A DNA stretch of 34,454 nt from positions 1 to 34,454 of the forward strand of contig JAAKFI010000014.1 of NCBI GenBank assembly GCA_011065125.1, read 5' to 3'. Below the pieces are notes generated by a model, which did not search any database, was not told the DNA's origin, and worked only from the letters and a program-made list of their open reading frames with translations. The position numbers were made by a program, and so were the translations under genes. This document shows, piece after piece, positions 9,170-17,388 of the stretch; within the stretch, counting starts at the first letter, position 1; each line of letters opens with the position of its first letter. This DNA is from Candidatus Anoxychlamydiales bacterium (lineage in GTDB: Bacteria > Chlamydiota > Chlamydiia > Chlamydiales > SM23-39).

Positions 9170-9175
9170 TAAATC

Positions 9176-9181
9176 AAAGGA
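9176..9181 (+). promoter_or_regulatory. Ribosome binding site deciding the start of the fcl-like gene
   Basis: AAAGGA lies five bases before the ATG at 9187 and supports that start. The in-frame ATG at 9166 would instead overlap the previous stop as ATGA. Confidence 0.55.
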
Positions 9182-9186
9182 ATAAT

Positions 9187-10122
9187 ATGAATTTAGAAGA
9201 TAAAATTTTAATAACTGGTGCAAATGGACTGGTTGGTAGTAATTTAACCGAAGTTTTAAAAAAAGAAGGCTATGATAACCTTGTAACAGTGGGACGAAAA
9301 GATTGTGATTTATTAAACTTAGAAAACACTGTTAACTTTTTTAAAATTCATAAACCTAAATTTGTTTTTCATTTAGCTGCAGAAGTGTATGGCATAATGG
9401 GAAACATGAAAAATAAGGGCAAATCTTTTTTTAATAATATTTTATTAAATACACATGTAATTGAAGCCTCAAAACAAATCAATGTTAATAAAATAATTGC
9501 CATGGGTAGTGGATGTGTTTATCCATACCCACAGCCATCTTTACCTTTAAAGGAAAGTATGGTTTTTTTAGGGGAACCTCATTTTTCGGAAGATTCTTAT
9601 GCGCACGCAAAAAGAGCTATGTTAGCTCATCTAAAAGCTTATAAAGAAAGTTATGATATGAATTATGCTTTTGTTATTAGCGGAAATTTATATGGGCCTA
9701 ATGATAAATTTGACATAGAAAATGGACATGTAATTCCATCTTTAATTGCAAAATTCTACGAGGCTAAAAAAAATAATACCAAAATTACAGTTTGGGGGAA
9801 TGGCCTAGCAAAAAGAGATTTTTTATATGCAAAGGATGTGGCTAAAGCTTTAATAAAAATTGCAAATGAAATAGAAGGGCCGGTGAATATGGGAAGTGGA
9901 ATGGTTTCAAATATTAAAGATATTGTTTTTCATTTAGCTAAATATTTAAACATTGAAGATAAAGTTGTGTGGGATAGTTCAATGCCTAATGGTCAAGATC
10001 ACAGAGAGTATGATCTTTCAAAATTATTTTCAGTAGGATTTAAGCCGATGACTGATTTACAAGAGGGATTAATAGAAACTTTTGATTGGTATAGCAACAA
10101 TTTGGATAAAATAAGAAATTAA
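9187..10122 (+). CDS. fcl: GDP-L-fucose synthase-like / GDP-6-deoxyheptose reductase
   Basis: A 311-residue SDR enzyme with TGANGLVGSN (10-19) and a catalytic set matching GDP-fucose synthase: S108 and C110 in MGSGCVYP, Y138-x3-K142 in SYAHAKRAM, and H181 in ENGHVIPS. In the E. coli enzyme the equivalent Cys and His take part in C3/C5 epimerisation and the Tyr/Lys in 4-keto reduction, so both activities may be kept. It acts on the product of the upstream dehydratase. The final sugar would be GDP-L-fucose if the donor is GDP-mannose, or a GDP-6-deoxyheptose if it is GDP-manno-heptose. The next gene converges with no intergenic space. Confidence 0.83.
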   Translation: MNLEDKILITGANGLVGSNLTEVLKKEGYDNLVTVGRKDCDLLNLENTVNFFKIHKPKFVFHLAAEVYGIMGNMKNKGKSFFNNILLNTHVIEASKQINVNKIIAMGSGCVYPYPQPSLPLKESMVFLGEPHFSEDSYAHAKRAMLAHLKAYKESYDMNYAFVISGNLYGPNDKFDIENGHVIPSLIAKFYEAKKNNTKITVWGNGLAKRDFLYAKDVAKALIKIANEIEGPVNMGSGMVSNIKDIVFHLAKYLNIEDKVVWDSSMPNGQDHREYDLSKLFSVGFKPMTDLQEGLIETFDWYSNNLDKIRN

Positions 10123-11334
10123 TTAATTATTTTCAAAAATATTCATATGTAATTTTACATTTGTATGAATGTTATATTTTTTTCTATATTTTTCTAAAGA
10201 CATTGTAAAATCTTCATCAAAAAATTCAATTGCATTAGCAAGCTCTAAATAATTACCAATACTGAATTTTTTAAAACAATTAATAGCATATTTTTCTAAT
10301 TCTAAGAATGCAAAATTTTGAGAAGTAATTATTTTATCACAACATTCTAAACTTAAAGCGGCAATACCCGAGCCGCTTCTATTGGTTTCTAAATAAGGAA
10401 GAATATTAATATCACATAAACTCATATACTCAATAAACTCATCATGATTGCTTTTAGATAAAAAAATAATTTTTTTTCTAGATAGTTTATGATCTTTTTT
10501 TATTAAATGGATCAATTTATTTATGTAAGAATTTATTTGCTTACCAGGTTCAATAGATAAAGGATTCTGAGATCCGATAATAAAAAGATGATAATTCTCA
10601 GGTAAGTATTTCATTGCTTTAATAGCTATTTCATAGCCTTTATTTGGAGTTAAAAATCCAAATAAGCCAATGATTATATCATTTTTAGAAAGCTTAAAAT
10701 TTTTCTTTAAAATTTCTTTAGAGGTATTATTACAATTATTGATTTTTTTAAGATTAAGAAATGTTAGTGGATGATCAAATACCTTTGAATATTTATATCT
10801 ATTGATTATGGACTGTTTATCCCGTTTAGTATGTACTAATATAGCAGCATTTTTTTTAATAGAATGTTTGATTGTTTTATCTAAAATTTTTGCCAAAAGA
10901 TTATTTTTTAAAGTAGAAAGTATTAAACTGAAACAATTCTTAATTTCAAATCTAGAAATAGATAAAATAAATTCTTTTGTGAAAAAACTTTTTTTTGTTT
11001 CAACGTTGTGAAATGTTATTATTGTTTTTTTTGATGAATTTAATAATTTTTTTATTCTTTTAACGATAACAGTTTTTTTTAGCCCAAATAGACTAAGTTC
11101 AAATTGAATATTTACATAATCATAATTTCTTATGTTATTTGCGATCACTTTAATTAATTCATTTCCTAATTTAAGATCGTTAGAAGAATTACTTCTTAAT
11201 AAAAGTGGGTCTATCTGAAAAATTTTAACGTTATAAAAATTAGAAAATTCTTTTTCTAAAGCTTGAGTATATGTTGCATTACCACAAAGATTATTATAAG
11301 TACTAATTATAGCGAGGCTTTTTTTTTTCATCAT
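10123..11334 (-). CDS. GT4-type glycosyltransferase
   Basis: About 403 residues of GT-B fold. The N-terminal LAIISTYNNLCGNATYTQ resembles the acceptor-side start of many GT4 enzymes. The central IIIGLFGFLTPNKGYEIAIK is the hinge and donor region. The segment ILPYLETNRSGSGIAALSLE forms the nucleotide-sugar site, with the usual first glutamate replaced by a serine/glycine-rich loop. The frame can begin at TTG 11340, which overlaps the hddA stop as TTGA, or at adjacent ATGs at 11334 and 11331; 11334 is used here. It is encoded directly downstream of hddA and probably co-transcribed with it, which suggests a heptose or related sugar as donor, though this is unproven. Confidence 0.75.
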   Translation of the reverse strand: MMKKKSLAIISTYNNLCGNATYTQALEKEFSNFYNVKIFQIDPLLLRSNSSNDLKLGNELIKVIANNIRNYDYVNIQFELSLFGLKKTVIVKRIKKLLNSSKKTIITFHNVETKKSFFTKEFILSISRFEIKNCFSLILSTLKNNLLAKILDKTIKHSIKKNAAILVHTKRDKQSIINRYKYSKVFDHPLTFLNLKKINNCNNTSKEILKKNFKLSKNDIIIGLFGFLTPNKGYEIAIKAMKYLPENYHLFIIGSQNPLSIEPGKQINSYINKLIHLIKKDHKLSRKKIIFLSKSNHDEFIEYMSLCDINILPYLETNRSGSGIAALSLECCDKIITSQNFAFLELEKYAINCFKKFSIGNYLELANAIEFFDEDFTMSLEKYRKKYNIHTNVKLHMNIFENN

Positions 11335-11336
11335 AT

Positions 11337-12368
11337 TCAATATAATTTACTATAAAGTATTTTACTACCAGAGTCCTCAATGTCAAAATTTAAAATATGA
11401 TATTTTGAAAATTTTTCTAGAAATTTAACTTGATTTTCTTGGGGAACAATGAATAATAAAAATCCTCCTCCTCCAGCTCCACATAATTTCCCGCCAAGAG
11501 CTCCATTTTTAAGGCCTAATTCATATAAATTATTGATATGGGGATTAGAAATTTTATCTGACAAATTTTGCTTTATTTCCCATGATTTATGAAGTAAATT
11601 TGCAAGCTCATAAATCATTTCTTTATTTTTTTTTGAATTGTAAAGTATATTATATCCTTCTTCTACAAAAGAATGAAGCATTTTTAGACACTGTTTTTTA
11701 TCAATGGATTTAGATATTTTAATCGAATTTTGAATTTCTGATGAGGATCTAGTTAAATTTGTAAAAATTAGAAAAAAGGATTTTTTTAAATAGATTTTTT
11801 TTTCAAGTGGTATAGCAATTGGCTCAACATTAAAAGAGTTATTAAAAAAAGAAATTTTATTAAAGCCCCCATATGAAGCGAAAATTTGATCTTGCCAACC
11901 ACCTTTTTCCTTCATTTTTACCCTTTCAATTGTAATCGCATTTTTTGCGATAAATTTTGGGGTTTTAAAAACTCCATTTAAATAATATAGTGCATTTAAC
12001 ATTCCTACAGTAAAAGAAGATGAAGATCCTAAACCACTAGAGGAAGGTAGGTCTGAATATGAATGAATGTCAATAAAAGAATCATTATTAAAAAAAGGAG
12101 TGTCAATTAAAATATTTTTAACTATTTGATGATTTAATTCTAGTGGGCTATCAACTATTTCTAATTTGGAATAAGAAAGTTTAATTTTTTTATCTTGTAA
12201 CCTTTCTAAAGAATTAATAGTTACATACACATATTTATTTATAGCCATTCCAAGTACAGATCCACCTGAAACATTAAAATGTTCTGGTAAATCGGATCCG
12301 CCACCAAATAAGCTGATTCTAAGCGGAGTTTGAGTAATTATAATTCCTTGATTTTTTGCATTTTTCAT
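11337..12368 (-). CDS. hddA: D-glycero-D-manno-heptose 7-phosphate kinase (GHMP family)
   Basis: The 343-residue protein has the three GHMP kinase motifs: TPLRISLFGGGSDLPEHF (14-31), LPSSSGLGSSSSF (107-119) as the phosphate-binding loop, and CGAGGGGFLLF (about 296-306). The GGGSDLP motif and M-K-E-K-G-G-W-Q-D-Q (near 152-161) are typical of HddA, which makes heptose 1,7-bisphosphate for the GDP-D-glycero-alpha-D-manno-heptose pathway. Its partner hddC lies two genes upstream on the same strand. The isomerase (gmhA) and phosphatase (gmhB) needed around it are not in this window. A GGAT lies upstream of the ATG as weak ribosome site. Confidence 0.9.
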   Translation of the reverse strand: MKNAKNQGIIITQTPLRISLFGGGSDLPEHFNVSGGSVLGMAINKYVYVTINSLERLQDKKIKLSYSKLEIVDSPLELNHQIVKNILIDTPFFNNDSFIDIHSYSDLPSSSGLGSSSSFTVGMLNALYYLNGVFKTPKFIAKNAITIERVKMKEKGGWQDQIFASYGGFNKISFFNNSFNVEPIAIPLEKKIYLKKSFFLIFTNLTRSSSEIQNSIKISKSIDKKQCLKMLHSFVEEGYNILYNSKKNKEMIYELANLLHKSWEIKQNLSDKISNPHINNLYELGLKNGALGGKLCGAGGGGFLLFIVPQENQVKFLEKFSKYHILNFDIEDSGSKILYSKLY

Positions 12369-12407
12369 AATTTATCCATATCTTTAAAAGTTAATTATTA
12401 AAACAAT

Positions 12408-14213
12408 TTAATGAAAATACTGTGTATGTTTTTGGGATTGGATAGACCAAAATTTATAGTATTCTCCTTTTTTTTCAATAAGACTTTCATGAGATCCATT
12501 TTCAATTAGAGTTCCTTTGTTTAATACTAAAATTTCATCTGCATGAGCTATAGTAGACAATCTATGAGCTATAATTATTAAAGTTTTGCTGTTTTTTAAA
12601 TTTTGAATAGAGGACTGAATTTGTTTTTCTGAATGGCTATCTAATTGGCTCGTAGCTTCATCTAATATTAAAATTTCAGGTTTTTTTAATAAACCTCTTG
12701 CAAGAGCAATTCGTTGTCTTTCTCCTCCTGAAATTTTATGACCCTTTTCTCCAACCATAGATTCATATTTTTTTGGAAGTTTCATTATAAAATCATGGAT
12801 GAAGGCTTTTTTGCAAGCTGAAAAAATTTCATCTTCTGTTGCATTAGGATTTGCAAATAAAAGATTATTTTTTATTGTATCATGAAAAAGAAAGGTGTCT
12901 TGACATACTACTCCAATTAAATTCCTGATAGAAGAGATCGATAAATCTTTTAATGGAAGATTATTTATATAAATTTTACCTTCCTCAACATCATATAGTC
13001 TAAGTAATAAATCCATTAACGTGGATTTTCCCGCACCAGAAGTTCCAACAAGGGCATAAGTTTTATTTTTCTTAAATTCAAATGAAAAATTTTCAATTGC
13101 AAACTTGTTACGCCCTGGGTATTTGAAAGAAACATTTGAAAAAGCTATCGAATTATTGAATGATGAAAGATTAATTCCTCCTGTTGGAATATATTCTTTT
13201 TTTTCAGAACTTATAATACTTTTTAATCTTAATAAAGGTCCTTTTGATGCAACTATAACCCCCAAATTATCCATAAATATTTGTAGTCTTGTTGCAAATC
13301 TATAAGCTATAAAAATATAAATTAAAAGATACGCCAAAAAAGCTTCTTTATTATGTAAAATAAAAGCACCAACAATTAATAATAAACTTAATACAAGTAT
13401 ACCTATAATCTCACCAAAAGAATTTAGCATAGATCTCCAAAAGCTTATTTTAGAGTTATTGAGTGCAATTTTTTTAAGAAAAACATCGAAAGAATCAAGT
13501 ATTGATTTTTGTTTAAAAAAAATATGAATTAATTTTAGTCCATGAATCCCTTGAGTAACTTTACTAGCAAAAAGAGCATTATCTTTGGAAAGAGATATTG
13601 AAAATTTATTTAATTTTTTTAAAAGTATTTTATAAAACAAATTAACACAAAAGAAAAAAACTATTAAAAAAGAAGTTAATGTTGCATCTATTTTAATAAG
13701 CCAAACTAGAGAAATTAATCCCATGGTAATAGCAGTAATTGAATTATTTATGCATGTCAGAATATTTGGAATAATAGTAGTAGAGGTATTATAATTTTGG
13801 AGGTTCCCTACTTGATATTTACTAACAAAATTATAAGAAAAACTGAAGATCTGTGTATATATTTTTTTTTGAAAAGAATGAGTTAATCTTATAGATAACA
13901 AGGAAGTCATATATTGTGATAAAAACAAAAAGAAACTTCTAAATAACTGCACAAATAAGCCAGCTAGTAAAAAAATTAAAAATTGCCTATTAGTAGATAA
14001 ATCTTTTAAAGCTCTTTTAAAAAACAGTAAAAAATTAAATAAATTTAAAGTATCACCTCTCAATACATTTACAGCTAATAATAGAAAAGCATAAGATAAT
14101 CCTTCTAATAATGAAGCAAAAACAGCAGGAAGAATACTAAATATTGTTAGAAATAAATTTTTTTTAATTAGAATTTCTGAAAAAAAAGGGTTTTTTTTAA
14201 AATTTTTAAACAT
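12408..14213 (-). CDS. MsbA/PglK-like ABC exporter (fused permease and ATPase), probable glycolipid flippase
   Basis: About 601 residues. The N-terminal ~330 residues hold around six hydrophobic helices of an ABC type IV exporter. The ATPase follows with Walker A GTSGAGKST (390-398), Q-loop VCQDTFLF, signature ISGGERQRIALARG (494-507), Walker B ILILDEATSQLD and H-loop IAHRLSTIAH. Such half-transporters flip lipid A-core (MsbA) or lipid-linked oligosaccharides (PglK). Between hddC and hddA, and with no Wzx or Wzm/Wzt visible, a role in exporting the locus glycan on its lipid carrier is the best inference. The ATG at 14213 is preferred; a TTG at 14276 would extend the protein by 21 residues and leave six bases after hddC. 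Confidence 0.88.
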   Translation of the reverse strand: MFKNFKKNPFFSEILIKKNLFLTIFSILPAVFASLLEGLSYAFLLLAVNVLRGDTLNLFNFLLFFKRALKDLSTNRQFLIFLLAGLFVQLFRSFFLFLSQYMTSLLSIRLTHSFQKKIYTQIFSFSYNFVSKYQVGNLQNYNTSTTIIPNILTCINNSITAITMGLISLVWLIKIDATLTSFLIVFFFCVNLFYKILLKKLNKFSISLSKDNALFASKVTQGIHGLKLIHIFFKQKSILDSFDVFLKKIALNNSKISFWRSMLNSFGEIIGILVLSLLLIVGAFILHNKEAFLAYLLIYIFIAYRFATRLQIFMDNLGVIVASKGPLLRLKSIISSEKKEYIPTGGINLSSFNNSIAFSNVSFKYPGRNKFAIENFSFEFKKNKTYALVGTSGAGKSTLMDLLLRLYDVEEGKIYINNLPLKDLSISSIRNLIGVVCQDTFLFHDTIKNNLLFANPNATEDEIFSACKKAFIHDFIMKLPKKYESMVGEKGHKISGGERQRIALARGLLKKPEILILDEATSQLDSHSEKQIQSSIQNLKNSKTLIIIAHRLSTIAHADEILVLNKGTLIENGSHESLIEKKGEYYKFWSIQSQKHTQYFH

Positions 14214-14282
14214 AAATTTACGATAAGTTTTAAATATATTAGAACAAAAAATATAGTTTAAAAATAAAAAAATCAATAAATA

Positions 14283-14981
14283 TTAATTTTTTTTTGATAA
14301 TGCTTTTAATTTTTCTTGAGCTAAAAGGAAGGAATCTTTTGTCCCTATATCAATGAAGGGGTTAGTAGATATTAGAGAAAATATATTTTTATTTTTTATT
14401 AGTTTAGGAAAAAAATCTTTCTCTAAAGAAAATATTTTTGAAAACACAGCTATTGAAAATATATTTTTTTTTAGTAAATAAACTCCAACATTTATAAGGC
14501 CTTTTTTTACAAATTTTTTTTCATCAAAAGATAAAATCTTATTTTCATTATTTATATTAATTAAACCAAATCGATCATTTTGAATAATAGTTTTGCAAAG
14601 GATTACTCCGTCAGCATTTTTTTGACGAGAATAATTCAATAGATTTTCTAATGAAAAATCGATGTAAGAATCTCCGTTTAGAACCAGAACCTTTTCTGAT
14701 TTAACAAATTGCATAGCTTGTTTTACAGCTCCACCAGTCCCAAGTAATTTTTTTTCTTCAGAAATGATAATATTTTCAAAATTTGAATATTTTTTAATAA
14801 ATTCTTGGGATTTATATCCAACAGCTAAAATAATATTATTGACATTATTTTTTTTTAATAATTTGATTAAAATATCTAGAAAAGGAACTCCATTAATTGG
14901 AGCTAACGGTTTGGGTATATTTGGAATAGTTTTTCTAAGTCTAGTTCCTAAGCCACCAACTAAAATTATAGCATCTATCAT
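14283..14981 (-). CDS. hddC: D-glycero-alpha-D-manno-heptose 1-phosphate guanylyltransferase
   Basis: A nucleotidyltransferase of about 232 residues starting M-I-D-A-I-I-L-V-G-G-L-G-T-R-L-R, with the PKPLAPINGVPFLD loop, GTGGAVKQA (substrate loop) and V-L-N-G-D-S-Y (metal-binding aspartate). This is the HddC pattern: GTP plus heptose 1-phosphate gives GDP-D-glycero-alpha-D-manno-heptose. An in-frame ATG at 15032 exists, but the ATG at 14981 places the nucleotide-binding loop at the usual distance from the N-terminus. It heads a minus-strand run hddC, ABC exporter, hddA, glycosyltransferase. Together with hddA it shows that a GDP-activated heptose is made, which would feed surface glycan rather than the ADP-heptose inner core. 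Confidence 0.88.
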   Translation of the reverse strand: MIDAIILVGGLGTRLRKTIPNIPKPLAPINGVPFLDILIKLLKKNNVNNIILAVGYKSQEFIKKYSNFENIIISEEKKLLGTGGAVKQAMQFVKSEKVLVLNGDSYIDFSLENLLNYSRQKNADGVILCKTIIQNDRFGLININNENKILSFDEKKFVKKGLINVGVYLLKKNIFSIAVFSKIFSLEKDFFPKLIKNKNIFSLISTNPFIDIGTKDSFLLAQEKLKALSKKN

Positions 14982-15121
14982 AAGATTTTTTTGATTTAAT
15001 ATTATTTCTTTTAAAATTATAAATATTTTCATATATGTTGAAAATATATTTGTTTTCGAAACCGATATAAAAATGTTTTTTATTAATAAATTTTTTGATC
15101 ATTTGCAAACAATTTACTCTT

Positions 15122-15151
15122 TTGAGATTATGTTAATATTTTCAATATAGA
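15122..15151 (+). promoter_or_regulatory. Candidate sigma-70-type promoter for the glycosyltransferase-manC pair
   Basis: TTGAGA at 15122-15127 and TATAGA at 15146-15151 are separated by 18 bases and lie about 20 bases before the ATG at 15173. In such AT-rich DNA similar pairs arise by chance, so this is only a candidate. Confidence 0.3.
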
Positions 15152-15172
15152 AATTAATAAAGATAAATATTT

Positions 15173-16297
15173 ATGAAAACAGCAATAGTGCATGATTGGT
15201 TAGTTTCAGTGGCGGGTGGAGAAAAAGTAGTTCAATCAATTTTAGAAATTTTTCCATCGGATATTTTTACTCTTTTGAAAAATGATAAAAATCTAAAAAA
15301 TACTTTTTTTGAAAACAAACAAATATTTACTTCTTTTATTCAAAAACTTCCTTTCTCTATAAAAAAACATTCATTATATCTTCCTTTTTTTCCAATGGCT
15401 ATCGAACAATTTGATTTAAGGGAATATAATGTTGTCTTTTCATCTTCTTCTTGTGTCGCAAAAGGAGTTTTAACGGATTCAAATCAATTACATATATGTT
15501 ATTGTCATACACCTATTCGCTATGCTTGGGATTTATATCATCAATATCTAGAAGAATCTAATTTTAGAAAAGGTTTTAAAGGAATGATAGCAAAATTCTT
15601 TTTACATTATTTAAGGATGTGGGACTTATCCACAGTGAATAGAGTAGATTTTTTTATCGCTAATTCTTATTTTATAAGAGATAGAATAAAAAAAACTTAC
15701 AATAGGGAATCTATTGTAATCTATCCTCCAGTAGATGTGAATTATTTCGAACCTTGTTTTGATAAGGATAAATATTATTTAACAGCATCAAGATTAGTTC
15801 CCTATAAAAAAATCGATTTAATAGTTGAAGCTTTTTCTAAAATGGAAGATAAAAAATTAATAGTAATTGGAGATGGACCGGAAATAAAAAAAATAAAATC
15901 TAAAGCTAAAAAAAACATTGAAATTTTGGGGTATAAGTCAAACGAAGATTTAAAAAAATACATGCAAAAAGCAAAAGCTTTTGTTTTTGCTGCGATTGAA
16001 GATTTCGGAATAACTCCTGTAGAAGCAATGGCATGTGCTACGCCAATTATAGCTTTAAATAAAGGAGGATCAAAAGAGACTGTCATTAATAATGAAACAG
16101 GTATTTTTTTTGAAAATCAAACCATTAAAGATATTATTGAAGCAGTTAACAAGTTTGAAAAAAATGAACATAAAATGGATTTGAATAAAATTAGAAATCA
16201 TTCTTTAAAATTTTCAAAAGAAAGATTTAAGAAAGAGATAAAAAATTTTACATTAAAAAAATATAATGAAAAAAATAAAGAGTTAAATTATATATGA
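15173..16297 (+). CDS. GT4 mannosyltransferase-like glycosyltransferase (WbaZ-like)
   Basis: The 374-residue GT-B enzyme opens with KTAIVHDWLVSVAGGEKVV (2-20) and has CYCHTPIRYAWDLYHQYL (109-126), both typical of the RfbW/WbaZ mannosyltransferase group. The donor site is FAAIEDFGITPVEAMACATP (272-291), with E276 and E284 in E-x7-E spacing. Its stop overlaps the manC start by four bases (ATGA), so the pair is translationally coupled. Coupling to the GDP-mannose-producing gene supports mannose as donor, which is inference. It probably acts at the cytoplasmic face of the inner membrane on a lipid-linked glycan. Confidence 0.82.
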   Translation: MKTAIVHDWLVSVAGGEKVVQSILEIFPSDIFTLLKNDKNLKNTFFENKQIFTSFIQKLPFSIKKHSLYLPFFPMAIEQFDLREYNVVFSSSSCVAKGVLTDSNQLHICYCHTPIRYAWDLYHQYLEESNFRKGFKGMIAKFFLHYLRMWDLSTVNRVDFFIANSYFIRDRIKKTYNRESIVIYPPVDVNYFEPCFDKDKYYLTASRLVPYKKIDLIVEAFSKMEDKKLIVIGDGPEIKKIKSKAKKNIEILGYKSNEDLKKYMQKAKAFVFAAIEDFGITPVEAMACATPIIALNKGGSKETVINNETGIFFENQTIKDIIEAVNKFEKNEHKMDLNKIRNHSLKFSKERFKKEIKNFTLKKYNEKNKELNYI

Positions 16298-17388
16298 AAG
16301 TGATTATATTAGCAGGAGGTCAAGGCTCAAGACTTTGGCCATATTCTAAAGATAATTTCCCAAAACAATTTTTAAGATTTCATAAAAAATTTTCTCTATT
16401 GCAAGAATCTTTGTTAAGATTTAAAAATGCGGATTTTGTTTCTGAAATATTAATTATAACAAATTCAAAATATTCAGATATTACAAAACAACAAATAAAT
16501 GGAATTAAAATAAATAAAAAAATAGATATTTTAATTGAACCTTCTTCTAAAAACACAGCCCCAGCAATAGTTTTAGCAATTAAATATTTAGAAAAAAAAA
16601 GTTTTTTAAAAAAAGATGATAAAATTTTAATAATACCTTCAGATCATATTATTTCACCTGTTGAAAAATTTCTAGACATTTTAAATCAATTAAATAATAA
16701 AAACTTTGATCAGATAATTACATTTGGAATAAGACCCACTAGACCTGAAACAGGATATGGTTATATAAAAATTGGACAACGAATTGATAACTTATTATTA
16801 AAAGCTAAATCTTTTTATGAAAAACCTCAGTTAGAAGATGCAAAAAAATTTCTTTTTTCAGGAGATTTTTATTGGAATTCAGGTATTTTTTTATTTTCAA
16901 AGGGAGTTTTTTTAAAGGAAGGAGAAAAATATTTAGGTGATATTTTCCGATCATATAATGATTCTTTTGAGAATTTTATAAAGAATTTCGATAATTTAAA
17001 TAGTATTTCAATTGATAAAGCTCTTTTAGAAAAAACTAAAAGAATAGCATTATGTCCCTTAGACATTTCCTGGTCTGATGTGGGATCTTGGGATTCTATT
17101 TATGATTTATTGGAAAAAGATAAAGATAAAAATGTAAAAATCGGAAATGTTTTAACAATAGATACAAAGAATAGTTTAATTATTGGATCTAAAAAATTAA
17201 TTTCAACAATAGGCTTAGAAAACATCATTGTAATTGAAACAGAAGATACTATTTTTTTATCAAAAAAAAATAATTCTAATCAAACAAAAAAGCTTTTGAA
17301 AAAATTAAAAAATTTTTCTTTAAAAAATAATCAAATATCCAAGTTAAATTTTTTATCAGTTAATAATAATGAAGATAAAAAAAGATAA
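16294..17388 (+). CDS. manC: Mannose-1-phosphate guanylyltransferase (short form, no isomerase domain)
   Basis: The 364-residue protein begins M-K-V-I-I-L-A-G-G-Q-G-S-R-L-W-P, then FPKQFL and LLQESLLRF, the signature of GDP-mannose pyrophosphorylases. IEPSSKNTAPAI, FGIRPTRPETGYGYIK, FYWNSGIFLF and DISWSDVGSWDSIYDLLE follow in family order. It makes GDP-mannose, the donor for mannosyltransferases and the substrate of Gmd. The C-terminal isomerase domain of bifunctional ManC/AlgA is absent. The last ~45 residues are a lysine/asparagine-rich tail, and the final 58 bases overlap the convergent polymerase gene. It is coupled to the preceding glycosyltransferase gene. Confidence 0.92.
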   Translation: MKVIILAGGQGSRLWPYSKDNFPKQFLRFHKKFSLLQESLLRFKNADFVSEILIITNSKYSDITKQQINGIKINKKIDILIEPSSKNTAPAIVLAIKYLEKKSFLKKDDKILIIPSDHIISPVEKFLDILNQLNNKNFDQIITFGIRPTRPETGYGYIKIGQRIDNLLLKAKSFYEKPQLEDAKKFLFSGDFYWNSGIFLFSKGVFLKEGEKYLGDIFRSYNDSFENFIKNFDNLNSISIDKALLEKTKRIALCPLDISWSDVGSWDSIYDLLEKDKDKNVKIGNVLTIDTKNSLIIGSKKLISTIGLENIIVIETEDTIFLSKKNNSNQTKKLLKKLKNFSLKNNQISKLNFLSVNNNEDKKR

